64,000 bases of DNA from Candidatus Pantoea formicae. Its GTDB lineage: Bacteria; Pseudomonadota; Gammaproteobacteria; Enterobacterales; Enterobacteriaceae. The position numbers and the translations under genes were made by a program. The notes beneath the pieces are model-generated. The model did not search any database, had not been told where the DNA came from, and saw only the letters and a program-made list of their open reading frames with translations. Shown one piece after another: positions 8,094-16,657 of this stretch. The first letter of the stretch is position 1. The number at the start of each line of letters is the position of its first letter. The stretch lies in contig NZ_VWXD01000006.1 of assembly GCF_011752625.1 (NCBI RefSeq), positions 124,001-188,000 on the forward strand. Reading direction: 5' to 3'.

Positions 8094-9839
8094 ATGGCTG
8101 GACGAATTCCACGCGTATTTATCAATGACTTACTTGCCCGCACGGATATCGTGGATCTTATCGATGCCCGCGTTAAGCTGAAAAAGCAGGGTAAGAACTA
8201 TCACGCGTGCTGTCCTTTTCATAACGAGAAAACCCCCTCTTTCACTGTAAGCGGTGAGAAGCAGTTCTATTACTGCTTCGGCTGTGGCGCCAAAGGTAAC
8301 GCCATCGATTTCCTGATGAATCACGATCGTCTGGATTTCGTCGAAAGCGTTGAGGAGCTGGCCACGCAACACGGCTTAGAAGTGCCGTATGAAGCGGGTA
8401 ATGGCCCGAGCCCGATGGAGCGCCATCAGCGCCAAAGTCTGTACCAGCTGTTGGAAGGCCTTGACGGTTTCTACCAGCAAAGCCTGCGCAATCCGCAAGC
8501 TGTCTCTGCACAAAACTATCTCGCCACGCGCGGTCTCAGCCAGGAAGTGATCGATCACTTCGCTATTGGTTATGCGCCAGCAGGCTGGGATAACGTGCTG
8601 AAGCGTTTTGGTCAGCAGAAAGATGACCGCGAATCCTTGATGGAAGCGGGCATGTTGGTCAGTAACGATTCTGGCCGCACTTATGATCGTTTCCGCGATC
8701 GCGTAATGTTTCCGATTCGCGATAAGCGCGGACGCGTGATTGGCTTTGGTGGACGCGTACTGGGCAACGATACGCCAAAGTACCTGAACTCCCCGGAAAC
8801 ACCGATTTTCCATAAAGGCCGTCAGTTATATGGCCTGTATGAAGCGCAAAAAAACCACCCACAGCCAGCCCGTTTGCTGGTAGTGGAAGGCTATATGGAC
8901 GTGGTAGCACTGGCGCAATTTGGCGTTGATTATGCAGTTGCCTCACTGGGCACCTCGACCACCGCTGAACATATTCAGTTGCTGTTCCGCTCGACCGATA
9001 CGGTGATTTGCTGTTACGACGGCGACCGTGCAGGGCGTGAAGCCGCATGGCGTGCGTTAGAAACCGCATTGCCTTACATGAATGATGGTCGTCAGCTACG
9101 CTTTATGTTTTTGCCTGATGGCGAAGACCCGGACACGCTGATACGAAAAGAGGGCCGAGAAGCCTTTGAAGCGCGGATGGAGCAGGCTTTACCGCTCTCC
9201 ACGTTTTTATTCGACAGCCTGATGCCGCAGGTCGATCTGAGCACACGCGACGGTAAAACCAAGCTGGCGACGCTGGCACTGCCGTTGATAAGCCAGATAC
9301 CCGGTGAAACGTTGCGCATTTATATGCGTCAAACATTGGGTAATAAACTCGGCATTCTTGACGATAATCAGTTAGACAAGCTGATGCCAAAGCTAGCAGA
9401 GAGTGGCACCGCGCCAACCGCACCACCGTTGAAGCGCACTACCATGCGCGTACTGATTGCGTTGCTGGTGCAGAATCCGCAATTTGCCACCATCGTACCG
9501 ACGTTGGACGGGCTTGAGCAGTCAAAGATGGCGGGTTTACCGCTGTTTGTAGAGTTAGTCAGTCGTTGTACGGAGAATCCTGGCCTGACGACGGGACAGC
9601 TACTAGAGTTATATCGCGGGACAGAATTTAGCCAGCCCCTTGAAACGCTGGCAACCTGGAACCACATGATAGTGGATGAAGAAGCGGAAGCTGTGTTCCA
9701 GGATTCACTGGCGAGCCTCTACGACTCCGCCCTTGAACAGCGTCTTGAAGCACTCATCGCTCGCGATCGTACCGAAGGCCTGAGCGCCGCCGAACGCCGC
9801 GAGTTCTGGGCTTTAAGCCAGGCATTAGCGAAAAAATAA
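8094..9839 (+). CDS. dnaG: DNA primase
   Basis: 581 residues, identical in length to E. coli DnaG. It makes RNA primers at the replication fork on contact with DnaB helicase. The N-terminal zinc ribbon is intact (C40, H43, C61, C64 in CCPFH and YYCFGCG). The TOPRIM core includes VVEGYMDVVALAQFG (around 264-278) and CYDGDRAGREAA (around 307-318), carrying the acidic metal ligands. The C-terminal helical domain (about 450-581) that binds DnaB and SSB is complete, ending AERREFWALSQALAKK. It is the middle gene of the rpsU operon. Confidence 0.99.
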   Translation: MAGRIPRVFINDLLARTDIVDLIDARVKLKKQGKNYHACCPFHNEKTPSFTVSGEKQFYYCFGCGAKGNAIDFLMNHDRLDFVESVEELATQHGLEVPYEAGNGPSPMERHQRQSLYQLLEGLDGFYQQSLRNPQAVSAQNYLATRGLSQEVIDHFAIGYAPAGWDNVLKRFGQQKDDRESLMEAGMLVSNDSGRTYDRFRDRVMFPIRDKRGRVIGFGGRVLGNDTPKYLNSPETPIFHKGRQLYGLYEAQKNHPQPARLLVVEGYMDVVALAQFGVDYAVASLGTSTTAEHIQLLFRSTDTVICCYDGDRAGREAAWRALETALPYMNDGRQLRFMFLPDGEDPDTLIRKEGREAFEARMEQALPLSTFLFDSLMPQVDLSTRDGKTKLATLALPLISQIPGETLRIYMRQTLGNKLGILDDNQLDKLMPKLAESGTAPTAPPLKRTTMRVLIALLVQNPQFATIVPTLDGLEQSKMAGLPLFVELVSRCTENPGLTTGQLLELYRGTEFSQPLETLATWNHMIVDEEAEAVFQDSLASLYDSALEQRLEALIARDRTEGLSAAERREFWALSQALAKK

Positions 9840-9944
9840 GATTTTTATCAAACCAGAACGTTGAAGGCTGCTAAAGCCGCCGTTTTGGTTTGTTCGTCCG
9901 GTCAACGCAGTAAGCACACCGGAGCAAGAGGCGTTAACGTCGCA

Positions 9945-10029
9945 GCCAGTTTTAACGCTGCCAGCGCACAGCAACCGGAGCGTACTGAAGTACGTGAGGA
10001 TTGCGAGCACTGCCAGAGTTAAAAATGGC
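9945..10029. repeat. Long imperfect palindrome in the dnaG-rpoD spacer
   Basis: The 361-nt gap between dnaG and rpoD contains no gene. Its centre is an about 85-nt imperfect palindrome: the arm starting GCCAGTTTTAACGCTGCCAG pairs with the arm ending CTGCCAGAGTTAAAAATGGC, around a core GTAC-TGAA-GTAC. Size, position and sequence look like an intergenic palindromic repeat family copied around enterobacterial genomes, but no second copy is seen in this window. Smaller hairpins (for example GGGCTGAAGCCC near 10086) follow before rpoD. It would be transcribed as part of the operon and could affect mRNA processing or stability. Confidence 0.6.
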
Positions 10030-10200
10030 AAGTAAGTTAGCCTCGAAAGAAAGAATTCAAGCGGCTTAAGTGCCGATATATGAAGGGCTGAAGCCCTGGC
10101 CGCGTTGAAGGCAGCGGCAAAAACACAACGCCTTCACTGTTATAGTTGGCTCGCAGCCGACCGACACCAATCTAATTAACAGAAGTGTGGATACCGTCTT

Positions 10201-12045
10201 ATGGAGCAAAACCCGCAGTCACAGCTTAAGCTGCTTGTCACCCGTGGTAAGGAGCAGGGCTATCTGACCTATGCTGAGGTCAATGACCATCTGCCGGAAG
10301 ATATCGTCGACTCCGATCAGATCGAAGACATCATCCAGATGATTAACGACATGGGTATTCAGGTTGTTGAAGAAGCACCTGATGCCGATGATCTGATGCT
10401 GAATGAAAACAGTACCGATACTGACGAAGATGCCGCAGAAGCTGCCGCACAGGTACTCTCCAGCGTTGAGTCTGAAATTGGCCGTACTACTGACCCGGTG
10501 CGCATGTACATGCGTGAAATGGGTACCGTTGAACTGCTGACACGCGAAGGCGAAATCGACATCGCTAAGCGTATTGAAGACGGTATTAACCAGGTTCAGT
10601 GCTCTGTTGCTGAATATCCGGAAGCGATCACCTATCTGCTGGATCAATACGATCGCGTGGAAGCGGGTGAATCACGCCTGTCCGATTTGATCACCGGCTT
10701 CGTTGATCCTAACGCAGAAGAAGACATCGCCCCTACCGCGACTCACGTCGGCTCTGAGCTGTCTGAAGAAGACCGTGATGATGACGAAGAAGAAGACGAA
10801 GATGGCGATGACGACAGCTCTGACGATGATAACTCCATCGATCCAGAGCTGGCGCGCGAGAAATTCAACGATCTGCGCACTCAGTACGAAACCACCCGTA
10901 CCGTAATCAAAGCCAAAGGCCGCAGCCACGCTGATGCCGTTGCAGAAATCAACAACCTGTCTGAAGTGTTCAAGCAGTTCCGTCTGGTACCGAAGCAGTT
11001 CGACTACCTGGTGAACAGTATGCGCGTCATGATGGAGCGCGTGCGTACGCAAGAGCGCCTGATCATGAAGCTGTGTATTGAAATCTGCAAAATGCCGAAA
11101 AAGAACTTCATCACCCTGTTCACCGGCAACGAAACCAGCCCAAGCTGGTTCAAAGCGGCGCTGGCCATGAATAAACCATGGTCTGAGAAGCTGCTGGAAG
11201 TTGAAGATGAAGTGACGCGTTCACTGCAGAAATTGCAGCAGATTGAAGAAGAAACCGGCCTGACCATCGAGCAGGTTAAAGACATCAACCGTCGCATGTC
11301 GATCGGCGAAGCCAAAGCGCGTCGTGCGAAGAAAGAGATGGTTGAAGCAAACTTACGTCTGGTTATTTCTATCGCGAAGAAATACACCAACCGTGGTCTG
11401 CAGTTCCTCGATCTGATTCAGGAAGGTAACATCGGCCTGATGAAAGCGGTTGATAAGTTTGAATACCGTCGTGGTTATAAGTTCTCAACTTATGCGACCT
11501 GGTGGATTCGTCAGGCTATCACCCGTTCTATCGCCGACCAGGCACGTACCATCCGTATTCCGGTGCATATGATTGAGACCATCAACAAACTCAACCGTAT
11601 TTCGCGCCAGATGCTGCAAGAGATGGGCCGTGAGCCAACGCCGGAAGAACTGGCTGAGCGCATGCTGATGCCAGAAGATAAAATCCGCAAAGTGCTGAAA
11701 ATCGCTAAAGAGCCGATCTCCATGGAGACGCCGATTGGTGATGATGAAGATTCGCATCTGGGCGATTTTATCGAAGACACCACGCTGGAGCTGCCGCTGG
11801 ATTCTGCAACATCAGAAAGCCTGCGTTCAGCCACCCACGACGTGCTGGCGGGCCTGACTGCGCGTGAAGCGAAAGTCCTGCGTATGCGTTTCGGTATCGA
11901 TATGAACACCGACCACACGCTGGAAGAGGTTGGCAAACAGTTTGACGTTACCCGTGAGCGTATTCGTCAGATCGAAGCCAAGGCGCTGCGTAAGCTGCGT
12001 CACCCTAGCCGCTCTGAAGTACTGCGTAGCTTCCTTGACGACTAA
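10201..12045 (+). CDS. rpoD: RNA polymerase sigma factor RpoD (sigma70)
   Basis: 614 residues (E. coli 613). This is the housekeeping sigma factor. Region 1.1 (1-80, MEQNPQSQLKLLVTRGKEQG), region 1.2 (DPVRMYMREMGTVELLTREG, about 98-117), the non-conserved region with a run of Asp/Glu (about 185-213), region 2 with core and -10 binding (YKFSTYATWWIRQAITRSIA, about 425-444), region 3 and the region 4 helix-turn-helix (LEEVGKQFDVTRERIRQIE, about 574-592) are all intact. The GTGTGGATACCGTCTT leader before the ATG is the same as in E. coli. It is the last gene of the operon and is followed by a strong terminator. Confidence 0.99.
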   Translation: MEQNPQSQLKLLVTRGKEQGYLTYAEVNDHLPEDIVDSDQIEDIIQMINDMGIQVVEEAPDADDLMLNENSTDTDEDAAEAAAQVLSSVESEIGRTTDPVRMYMREMGTVELLTREGEIDIAKRIEDGINQVQCSVAEYPEAITYLLDQYDRVEAGESRLSDLITGFVDPNAEEDIAPTATHVGSELSEEDRDDDEEEDEDGDDDSSDDDNSIDPELAREKFNDLRTQYETTRTVIKAKGRSHADAVAEINNLSEVFKQFRLVPKQFDYLVNSMRVMMERVRTQERLIMKLCIEICKMPKKNFITLFTGNETSPSWFKAALAMNKPWSEKLLEVEDEVTRSLQKLQQIEEETGLTIEQVKDINRRMSIGEAKARRAKKEMVEANLRLVISIAKKYTNRGLQFLDLIQEGNIGLMKAVDKFEYRRGYKFSTYATWWIRQAITRSIADQARTIRIPVHMIETINKLNRISRQMLQEMGREPTPEELAERMLMPEDKIRKVLKIAKEPISMETPIGDDEDSHLGDFIEDTTLELPLDSATSESLRSATHDVLAGLTAREAKVLRMRFGIDMNTDHTLEEVGKQFDVTRERIRQIEAKALRKLRHPSRSEVLRSFLDD

Positions 12046-12060
12046 TCCTCGTTAAGACGA

Positions 12061-12086
12061 AAAACCCCGGCTTGCCGGGGTTTTTT
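12061..12086. terminator. Bidirectional terminator after rpoD
   Basis: CCCCGGC-TT-GCCGGGG flanked by AAAA and TTTTTT; it can stop rpoD on the plus strand and the convergent binding-protein gene on the minus strand. Confidence 0.9.
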
Positions 12087-12093
12087 ATTGCCT

Positions 12094-12852
12094 TTAAAAC
12101 GGCGTCAGCCCTTTTTCCTGCATCATCTTGCGCGCTTTATCGCTCTGCAAATACTTCACAAACTGCGCTGCCGCCTGCTTCTGCTGGGTGCTACGCGTAA
12201 TCACCGCGCCGTAAAGCGTATCCTGCTGCACCGTTGGCGGAATCAGTCCGACAATGGTAATCCCCTTCACTGCCTGCAGTTCACTGTTCTGCTGGAAGCC
12301 CAGCTCGGCTTTGCCCTGCGCCACCGCTTCGCCCACCGGTGTGGCGGGGATCACGGACACTTTACTGGCGGTCTTCGGTCCCAGCGCCAGCTTGCTCAGC
12401 ATCTTGCCTTGAATATATTTACCGCTAGCACTGTCCGATATCGCGATGCTGGAGGCTTCAGTTAATACCTGTTTGAATTTCGCTATGGTGCTGATATCTG
12501 GCGGCGCCATGCCCTGCTTCACCGCCATAGCGATATAAGAATGCGCCAGCACCTGATGGCTTTTGCTATCGACCCATTTGGCCTGCTCCAGCGGTTTGAT
12601 GGCGTAATCCACCATCACTAACACATCGGCATTATCCTTGCGCTTAAGCCGATTGGGGATAGCCTGCGGGGTATCTCCCATGGAAGGTGCCGCTTCCAGC
12701 TGCAGGGTATTGCCGGTTTGCTGCTGATAATCCTGCTTTAAGCTTTCAATCACCGGATACATGCCACCGGAGCTAAACACTTTCAGCGTCTCCGCTTGCG
12801 CCCCCTGTTGCACCACAAGCAACAGCCCCGCCAGCGCGATTATAGGTTTCAT
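12094..12852 (-). CDS. ModA-like periplasmic substrate-binding protein
   Basis: 252 residues from the ATG at 12852, which follows AGAGAGGGAAG and begins a signal peptide (MKPIIALAGLLLVVQQGAQA); in-frame sequence upstream overlaps mug and is not used. The mature protein is a type 2 periplasmic-binding fold of the molybdate-binding/extracellular solute-binding class (LKVFSSGGMYPVIESLKQDY, then NADVLVMVDYAI and GKAELGFQQNSEL). No ABC permease or ATPase lies beside it, so the ligand is unknown; an anion such as molybdate is possible but unproven. It follows TetR-mug in the same direction. Confidence 0.75.
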   Translation of the reverse strand: MKPIIALAGLLLVVQQGAQAETLKVFSSGGMYPVIESLKQDYQQQTGNTLQLEAAPSMGDTPQAIPNRLKRKDNADVLVMVDYAIKPLEQAKWVDSKSHQVLAHSYIAMAVKQGMAPPDISTIAKFKQVLTEASSIAISDSASGKYIQGKMLSKLALGPKTASKVSVIPATPVGEAVAQGKAELGFQQNSELQAVKGITIVGLIPPTVQQDTLYGAVITRSTQQKQAAAQFVKYLQSDKARKMMQEKGLTPF

Positions 12853-12940
12853 CTTCCCTCTCTTTATTTGCCATAAAGATTTGGGTTTAGTCAGAAACTG
12901 CAGATTGAACAACTTCAGGGCCGCGTTAAGCGGAGCACGC

Positions 12941-13456
12941 TCACGCGTTATTCTGTAACCAATCATGAAGTTGGCGATATGCCGCTGCCATCTCCTCAAT
13001 TGTGGCGCGGTTCAATCCACTGGGATTGGGCAGCACCCATAAACGGGTTTCGCCAAGGGTTTGCGGCTGCTCGCCCCACTCCACTTTGCGCTGTCGAAAC
13101 GCCTTCTGGAACGCATCTTTGCCCAGCACCGCCAGCGCACGCGGTTGATAGCGCAAGATCTTCTCCTGCAAACGCGCCCCGCCATCGCGCAGCTCATCAC
13201 CCGCCAACTCGTTAGCCTGAATGGTCGGACGCTCAACCAGCATAGTGATGCCACAACCAGTTTCCAGCAGACGCTGCTCCTGTTCAGGTTTCAATAGCTC
13301 ACGCGTAAAGCCAGCCTGATGGATTACCTTCCAGAAGCGATTACCGGGATGGGCAAAATGAAAGCCGGTATGTGCCGAGGATTTCCCCGGATTGATGCCA
13401 CAGAACAACACTCGAAGATGCGGCGCGATGATGTCCTGAATATCGTGTTCGCTCAT
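12941..13456 (-). CDS. mug: G/U mismatch-specific uracil-DNA glycosylase
   Basis: 171 residues (E. coli 168). Mug excises uracil or 3,N4-ethenocytosine opposite guanine. The UDG-superfamily motif 1 is FCGINPGKSSAHTG (about 18-31, with the catalytic Asn of GINPG) and the second motif is VLPNPSGLNRA near residue 140. The ATG overlaps the stop of the upstream TetR gene by four bases, so the two are probably translationally coupled. Position near rpoD and ileX matches E. coli. Confidence 0.95.
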   Translation of the reverse strand: MSEHDIQDIIAPHLRVLFCGINPGKSSAHTGFHFAHPGNRFWKVIHQAGFTRELLKPEQEQRLLETGCGITMLVERPTIQANELAGDELRDGGARLQEKILRYQPRALAVLGKDAFQKAFRQRKVEWGEQPQTLGETRLWVLPNPSGLNRATIEEMAAAYRQLHDWLQNNA

Positions 13457-14043
13457 ACGCTCTCCAGTCCCACACGCTGTTTCACCGCGCGACGACTCAC
13501 CGCCAGCAGGTTGCGTGCTTCCGCATCATCTGGGCAGGCGCGCGCCAGTGCTACTGCCCCCACCATCTCCGCCAGTATGCTGCTTGCAACATCATCCGCT
13601 TGCGGATGGCTGAGTTCACGCAGTGCCTGCGCCAGCCGTTGACGCACAGCTTCACGACGCTGTGAAAACAGCGTACGCGTTTCCATCGGCAAGTGGGCTA
13701 TTTCACTCACCAGCGCAGGCATCGGGCACCCTTCTCCCGGCGTATTGCGATGATGTTCTGAGAGATAGTTGTCGATGAGTTGCGTCAACCGCTCGGCGGG
13801 ATCGGCCAGGCTAGTGATGGCAGCAAAGCGCTGAGCCGAATCGGTGAACATCTCAGCAATCACCGCTTCGACCAGCGCTTCCCGTGATTCAAAGTGGGCG
13901 TAGAAGCCGCCGTGAGTTAAGCCAGCGCGCTTCATCAGCGCCGCCACGCCAATGCCTTCGGTGCCGCTCTCACGCATCACCACTGCGGCTTCATCCAGTA
14001 TGCGCTGCCGCGTACGCGCTTTGTGGCTCAGCTTTTCCATCAT
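13453..14043 (-). CDS. TetR/AcrR family transcriptional regulator
   Basis: 196 residues. The N-terminal helix-turn-helix is typical of the family (RQRILDEAAVVMRESGTEGIG then AALMKRAGLTHGGFYAHFESREALV, about 12-55); the C-terminal ligand domain (about 75-190) contains GEGCPMPALVSEIAHLP, a segment common in TetR proteins that control reductases. It is divergent from a short-chain dehydrogenase with two matching palindromes between the genes, so it probably represses that gene and itself. The inducer cannot be read from the sequence. It overlaps mug by four bases. Confidence 0.85.
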   Translation of the reverse strand: MMEKLSHKARTRQRILDEAAVVMRESGTEGIGVAALMKRAGLTHGGFYAHFESREALVEAVIAEMFTDSAQRFAAITSLADPAERLTQLIDNYLSEHHRNTPGEGCPMPALVSEIAHLPMETRTLFSQRREAVRQRLAQALRELSHPQADDVASSILAEMVGAVALARACPDDAEARNLLAVSRRAVKQRVGLESV

Positions 14044-14080
14044 TCATCATCCTGCTCATCGTTAATGGCAATCAGTGTAA

Positions 14081-14131
14081 TTATTACGATCATCATATTC
14101 CAGCTTGACGAAAAATATGATGATCGTCATA
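14081..14131. promoter_or_regulatory. Paired operator palindromes between TetR gene and dehydrogenase
   Basis: ACGATCATCATATT (14086-14099) and its exact inverse AATATGATGATCGT (14114-14127) form a perfect 14-bp inverted repeat with a 14-bp spacer. The right site extends to the near-palindrome ATATGATGATCGTCATAT (14115-14132), and the left one to a similar partial palindrome, so two dimer-binding sites are likely. They sit in the short divergent promoter region and are the natural targets of the adjacent TetR protein. Confidence 0.7.
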
Positions 14132-14175
14132 TTAAGTCCATCAGATATGACAACCATCATTTACAGGAACAGACC

Positions 14176-14958
14176 ATGACACAACAACTGGCTTTGATCA
14201 CCGGCGCATCCAGCGGTATTGGCGCAACCTATGCGAAACAGCTGGCAGCACGCGGCAGCAATCTGATTCTGGTGGCACGAGATGAATCGCGTCTTAACCA
14301 ACTGGCGCAATCGCTGCGTGACGCGCACGGCGTGGAAGTGAGTGTGCTGGCGGCGGATCTGACGCGCACTGAAGATTTGCAGCGTGTGGCGCAAACCCTT
14401 GCGGATAACGAGAAGATTACGATGCTGGTAAACAATGCCGGTATGGCAGTTGAAGGCGAGTTTGTAGCAGGTGATATCTCTCAAATACAAACCATGCTGA
14501 CATTAAACATTGTGGCCCTGACGCAGCTTGCACATGCAGCCGCACAGGCTTTCCGCCGCCGTGGTTCGGGAACGATTGTGAATATCGCTTCAGTGCTGGC
14601 ACTGGTGAATGAGATGGCGAATGGTGCGTATAACGCCAGTAAAGCCTTTGTGCTCTCCCTGACGCGCAATATGCAGCGTGAGCTGGTGGAGAGAGGCGTG
14701 CGTATTCAGGCGGTATTGCCGGGCTTAACCCGTACCGAGATCTTCCAACGCTCGGGGAAATCGGTTGATGACCTCCCGCCAGAAAGCGTGATGGAGGTTG
14801 AGGATTTAGTCGCAGCGGCGCTGCACGGGCTGGATAGCGGCGAGCTGATCACCATCCCATCGGTGGAAGATATTGGCTTGTGGCAGAACATGGAGAGCAC
14901 CCGCTTTGCCATCCTGCCGTATATCTCGTTGAATAAGCCGGCTTCGCGCTATTTATGA
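14176..14958 (+). CDS. Short-chain dehydrogenase/reductase (SDR)
   Basis: 260 residues from the ATG at 14176, preceded by CAGGAACAGACC; in-frame codons further upstream lie in the operator region and are ignored. Classical SDR features are present: the cofactor loop TGASSGIG (about 9-16), the NNAG motif (VNNAGMAVEG, about 86-95), catalytic Ser in VNIASVLAL and the YxxxK of YNASKAF (about 154-160). The substrate is unknown. It is divergent from and probably regulated by the TetR protein through the two palindromes. Similar pairs often handle reactive aldehydes or ketones, but this is only an analogy. Confidence 0.88.
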   Translation: MTQQLALITGASSGIGATYAKQLAARGSNLILVARDESRLNQLAQSLRDAHGVEVSVLAADLTRTEDLQRVAQTLADNEKITMLVNNAGMAVEGEFVAGDISQIQTMLTLNIVALTQLAHAAAQAFRRRGSGTIVNIASVLALVNEMANGAYNASKAFVLSLTRNMQRELVERGVRIQAVLPGLTRTEIFQRSGKSVDDLPPESVMEVEDLVAAALHGLDSGELITIPSVEDIGLWQNMESTRFAILPYISLNKPASRYL

Positions 14959-15120
14959 GGTAATGAGCGCAGGTTGAGACGAGGTGGATTGAACGCCTTG
15001 TCTCAAAAACCTGCGGAGGTTGAGAGCTGATTGAGCGATCTTGAGTGGTGAATAGGGATTTTTGCTTGGAGATCAACGAGTCAGAGATTGCTCTAATTTT
15101 CACCAACCGATTGGCGAACG

Positions 15121-15150
15121 CTGGATCACCCCTCCGAGATACTTTATAAT
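15121..15150 (+). promoter_or_regulatory. Promoter of the tRNA-Ile(CAU) gene
   Basis: A perfect TATAAT (15145-15150) lies 12 nt upstream of the tRNA, with a CTGGAT -35-like hexamer 18 nt before it and a GC-rich discriminator (CCCCGCTCCG) typical of stringently controlled stable-RNA promoters. Confidence 0.65.
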
Positions 15151-15162
15151 CCCCGCTCCGCT

Positions 15163-15238
15163 GGCCCCTTAGCTCAGTGGTTAGAGCAGGCGACTCATAA
15201 TCGCTTGGTCGCTGGTTCAAACCCAGCAGGGGCCACCA
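15163..15238 (+). tRNA. ileX: tRNA-Ile2 with CAU anticodon (lysidine-modified type)
   Basis: 76 nt ending in an encoded CCA. The cloverleaf folds with acceptor GGCCCCU/AGGGGCC, D arm GCUC/GAGC, anticodon stem GGCGA/UCGCU around CUCAUAA (anticodon CAU), and T arm GCUGG/CCAGC. The sequence is almost identical to E. coli ileX, whose C34 is converted to lysidine by TilS so that it reads AUA. It is also the integration site of the neighbouring prophage remnant: its 3' half is repeated at 21655. Confidence 0.97.
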
Positions 15239-15242
15239 AATT
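15192..15242 (+). repeat. Left attachment site (ileX 3' half)
   Basis: 51 bp, from GACTCATAATCGC in the anticodon arm to 4 bp past the CCA, identical to 21655-21705. This is the classic pattern of tRNA-targeted integration, in which the element restores the tRNA gene at one end and leaves a partial copy at the other. Confidence 0.95.
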
Positions 15243-15446
15243 TAGTGATCAAAATCATGCAGTTAAACCACCTTTCACGGTGGTTTTTTTGTGCCTGTGA
15301 TTCACCATTGGCAGCAAAATGGCAGCAGACTTTTCTCGACATTCTAATTGTGCTATTGCTGTTCACTCAGAGCAGCCCGCACACAGCGGCTCAACAAAGC
15401 GGAAAATCTTTAGAAATGTATAAAGTAACTGTGTTATCTGAACGTA

Positions 15447-15875
15447 TCAGGTTGACCAGTTTATGATTTCATCCAGTCCAAACAAAATTGCAGGGAAGTA
15501 ACTTTCATCCAGTCCAAAAAAGTCTGTAAGCATGACACTATCAGCATGATCCTCAGGCCTTAGCACCATGTTTACGCCTACAGCATTACCCGAATCTGAC
15601 TGCATGAATGTCAACTCGACCTGTTTAAACAGACAGCTAAGAACGACATCCGAATTCTTCTGTTGAAATATCAGCGACTGATGCAGCTTTTTTAAATCAT
15701 CCCGAAATATCTCAAGCTGGCCCGCAGCAAACTCCGCACGGAATTCAGTTTTAAGCGAAGGAACAGAGAACTCAACCCAGACCATGATCCGGTCATATGC
15801 CGCTTCTTCAGGCTCCGGTATCCTTTCATAAGGGGTTAACTTGAGATGTAGGGTTCCGCTCTGTATATCGATCAT
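15447..15875 (-). CDS. Putative immunity protein (WapI-like)
   Basis: 142 residues, no signal peptide or membrane helix, rich in short beta-prone stretches (LHLKLTPYER, VMVWVEFSVPSL-like, VELTFMQSD) with a central helix FRDDLKKLHQSL. The layout resembles small cytoplasmic immunity proteins of the WapI type, judged only from memory of the pattern. It starts 10 nt after the stop of the putative toxin gene on the same strand, the usual toxin-then-immunity order. The function is inferred from context; it could be an unrelated phage cargo protein. Confidence 0.5.
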   Translation of the reverse strand: MIDIQSGTLHLKLTPYERIPEPEEAAYDRIMVWVEFSVPSLKTEFRAEFAAGQLEIFRDDLKKLHQSLIFQQKNSDVVLSCLFKQVELTFMQSDSGNAVGVNMVLRPEDHADSVMLTDFFGLDESYFPAILFGLDEIINWST

Positions 15876-15885
15876 CCGTTCACCT

Positions 15886-16563
15886 TTAAGGCATGTACTG
15901 AAAGTGCATAATAGTCCAGTCTTTTTCTCTTACCAGAACTTCAAGCCGGTAGGGTTTATAGAAATAACTTCCTTTTTTTTGTTTATCTTCTACCAGCCGG
16001 TACATACGGGTTTCATATCTGAAAAGCCCTGGTTTTCTAAGTGGGTCTGGCATACGTGTTCCATATCGAATGGCTTTTTCCTGTATCTGTAAAGGCACAT
16101 ATCGACCAGGTTCATACATGTGCTTTGCTGCGCTTTCCGTCATCTTCAAAGAGCGAGCCGAAAGGCCTATTTTTAGCCTTCCGCGCAAGAGGCTAATCGT
16201 GGCATGGCTAAGATTTACAGTTACGGCTGCACGAACTCCACTCTGTAGTAAAGCTCTCCCGGCAAGAAAAATACGAAATGCTCCTGCCGCCAGCAACACC
16301 AAATCGGTTGGGTCAATGAGGGGAGACTCTAACGGTGCCTCTTCAAGCCGAACAAAATTTCCTTCCGTATCATAAATTTGCCACAATCCCGGAGCCTGAG
16401 ATACTGAGTAGCCGATACACATACCGGTTTCATCATCAACAATAGGCTTCGCACCATGAGGCAGAAATCGTGGGCGAATTTCAAAGAATTCGCCGTGTGG
16501 TAATCGTGACTGAAAAGTGTAGTAGCGACCGGGTTCTTCACTCGCTGCTAATCCTGTAACCAT
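15886..16563 (-). CDS. Putative polymorphic-toxin-like protein, prophage cargo
   Basis: 225 residues from the ATG at 16563, chosen because AAGGAGGAGGT lies 5 nt upstream; a longer frame to 16608 has no such site. The N-terminal part (1-80) is a small beta-rich region; residues 84-115 are an Ala/Leu-rich stretch introduced by PTDLVLLAAG, like the pre-toxin segments of secreted polymorphic toxins. The C-terminal 80 residues (YEPGRYVPLQIQEKAIRYGT, MPDPLRKPGLFRYETRMY, then KPYRLEVLV and WTIMHFQYMP) resemble small nuclease toxin tips of CdiA/Rhs-type proteins, possibly with a BECR-type fold. It lacks any delivery domain. It precedes an immunity-like gene by 10 nt. Toxicity and target are inferences. 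Confidence 0.5.
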   Translation of the reverse strand: MVTGLAASEEPGRYYTFQSRLPHGEFFEIRPRFLPHGAKPIVDDETGMCIGYSVSQAPGLWQIYDTEGNFVRLEEAPLESPLIDPTDLVLLAAGAFRIFLAGRALLQSGVRAAVTVNLSHATISLLRGRLKIGLSARSLKMTESAAKHMYEPGRYVPLQIQEKAIRYGTRMPDPLRKPGLFRYETRMYRLVEDKQKKGSYFYKPYRLEVLVREKDWTIMHFQYMP

Positions 16564-16657
16564 GAATACCTCCTCCTTGTAATTCAACACAGTGAATAAT
16601 AGCACCATGCTAAAATAGCTCGGGTTTATAGACTGAAGAAAATGGAGGAAGATGTAA

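Noticed and set aside
9825..10031. A 68-codon minus-strand frame after dnaG
   Set aside because: It runs through the palindromic spacer and lacks any start signal or similarity.
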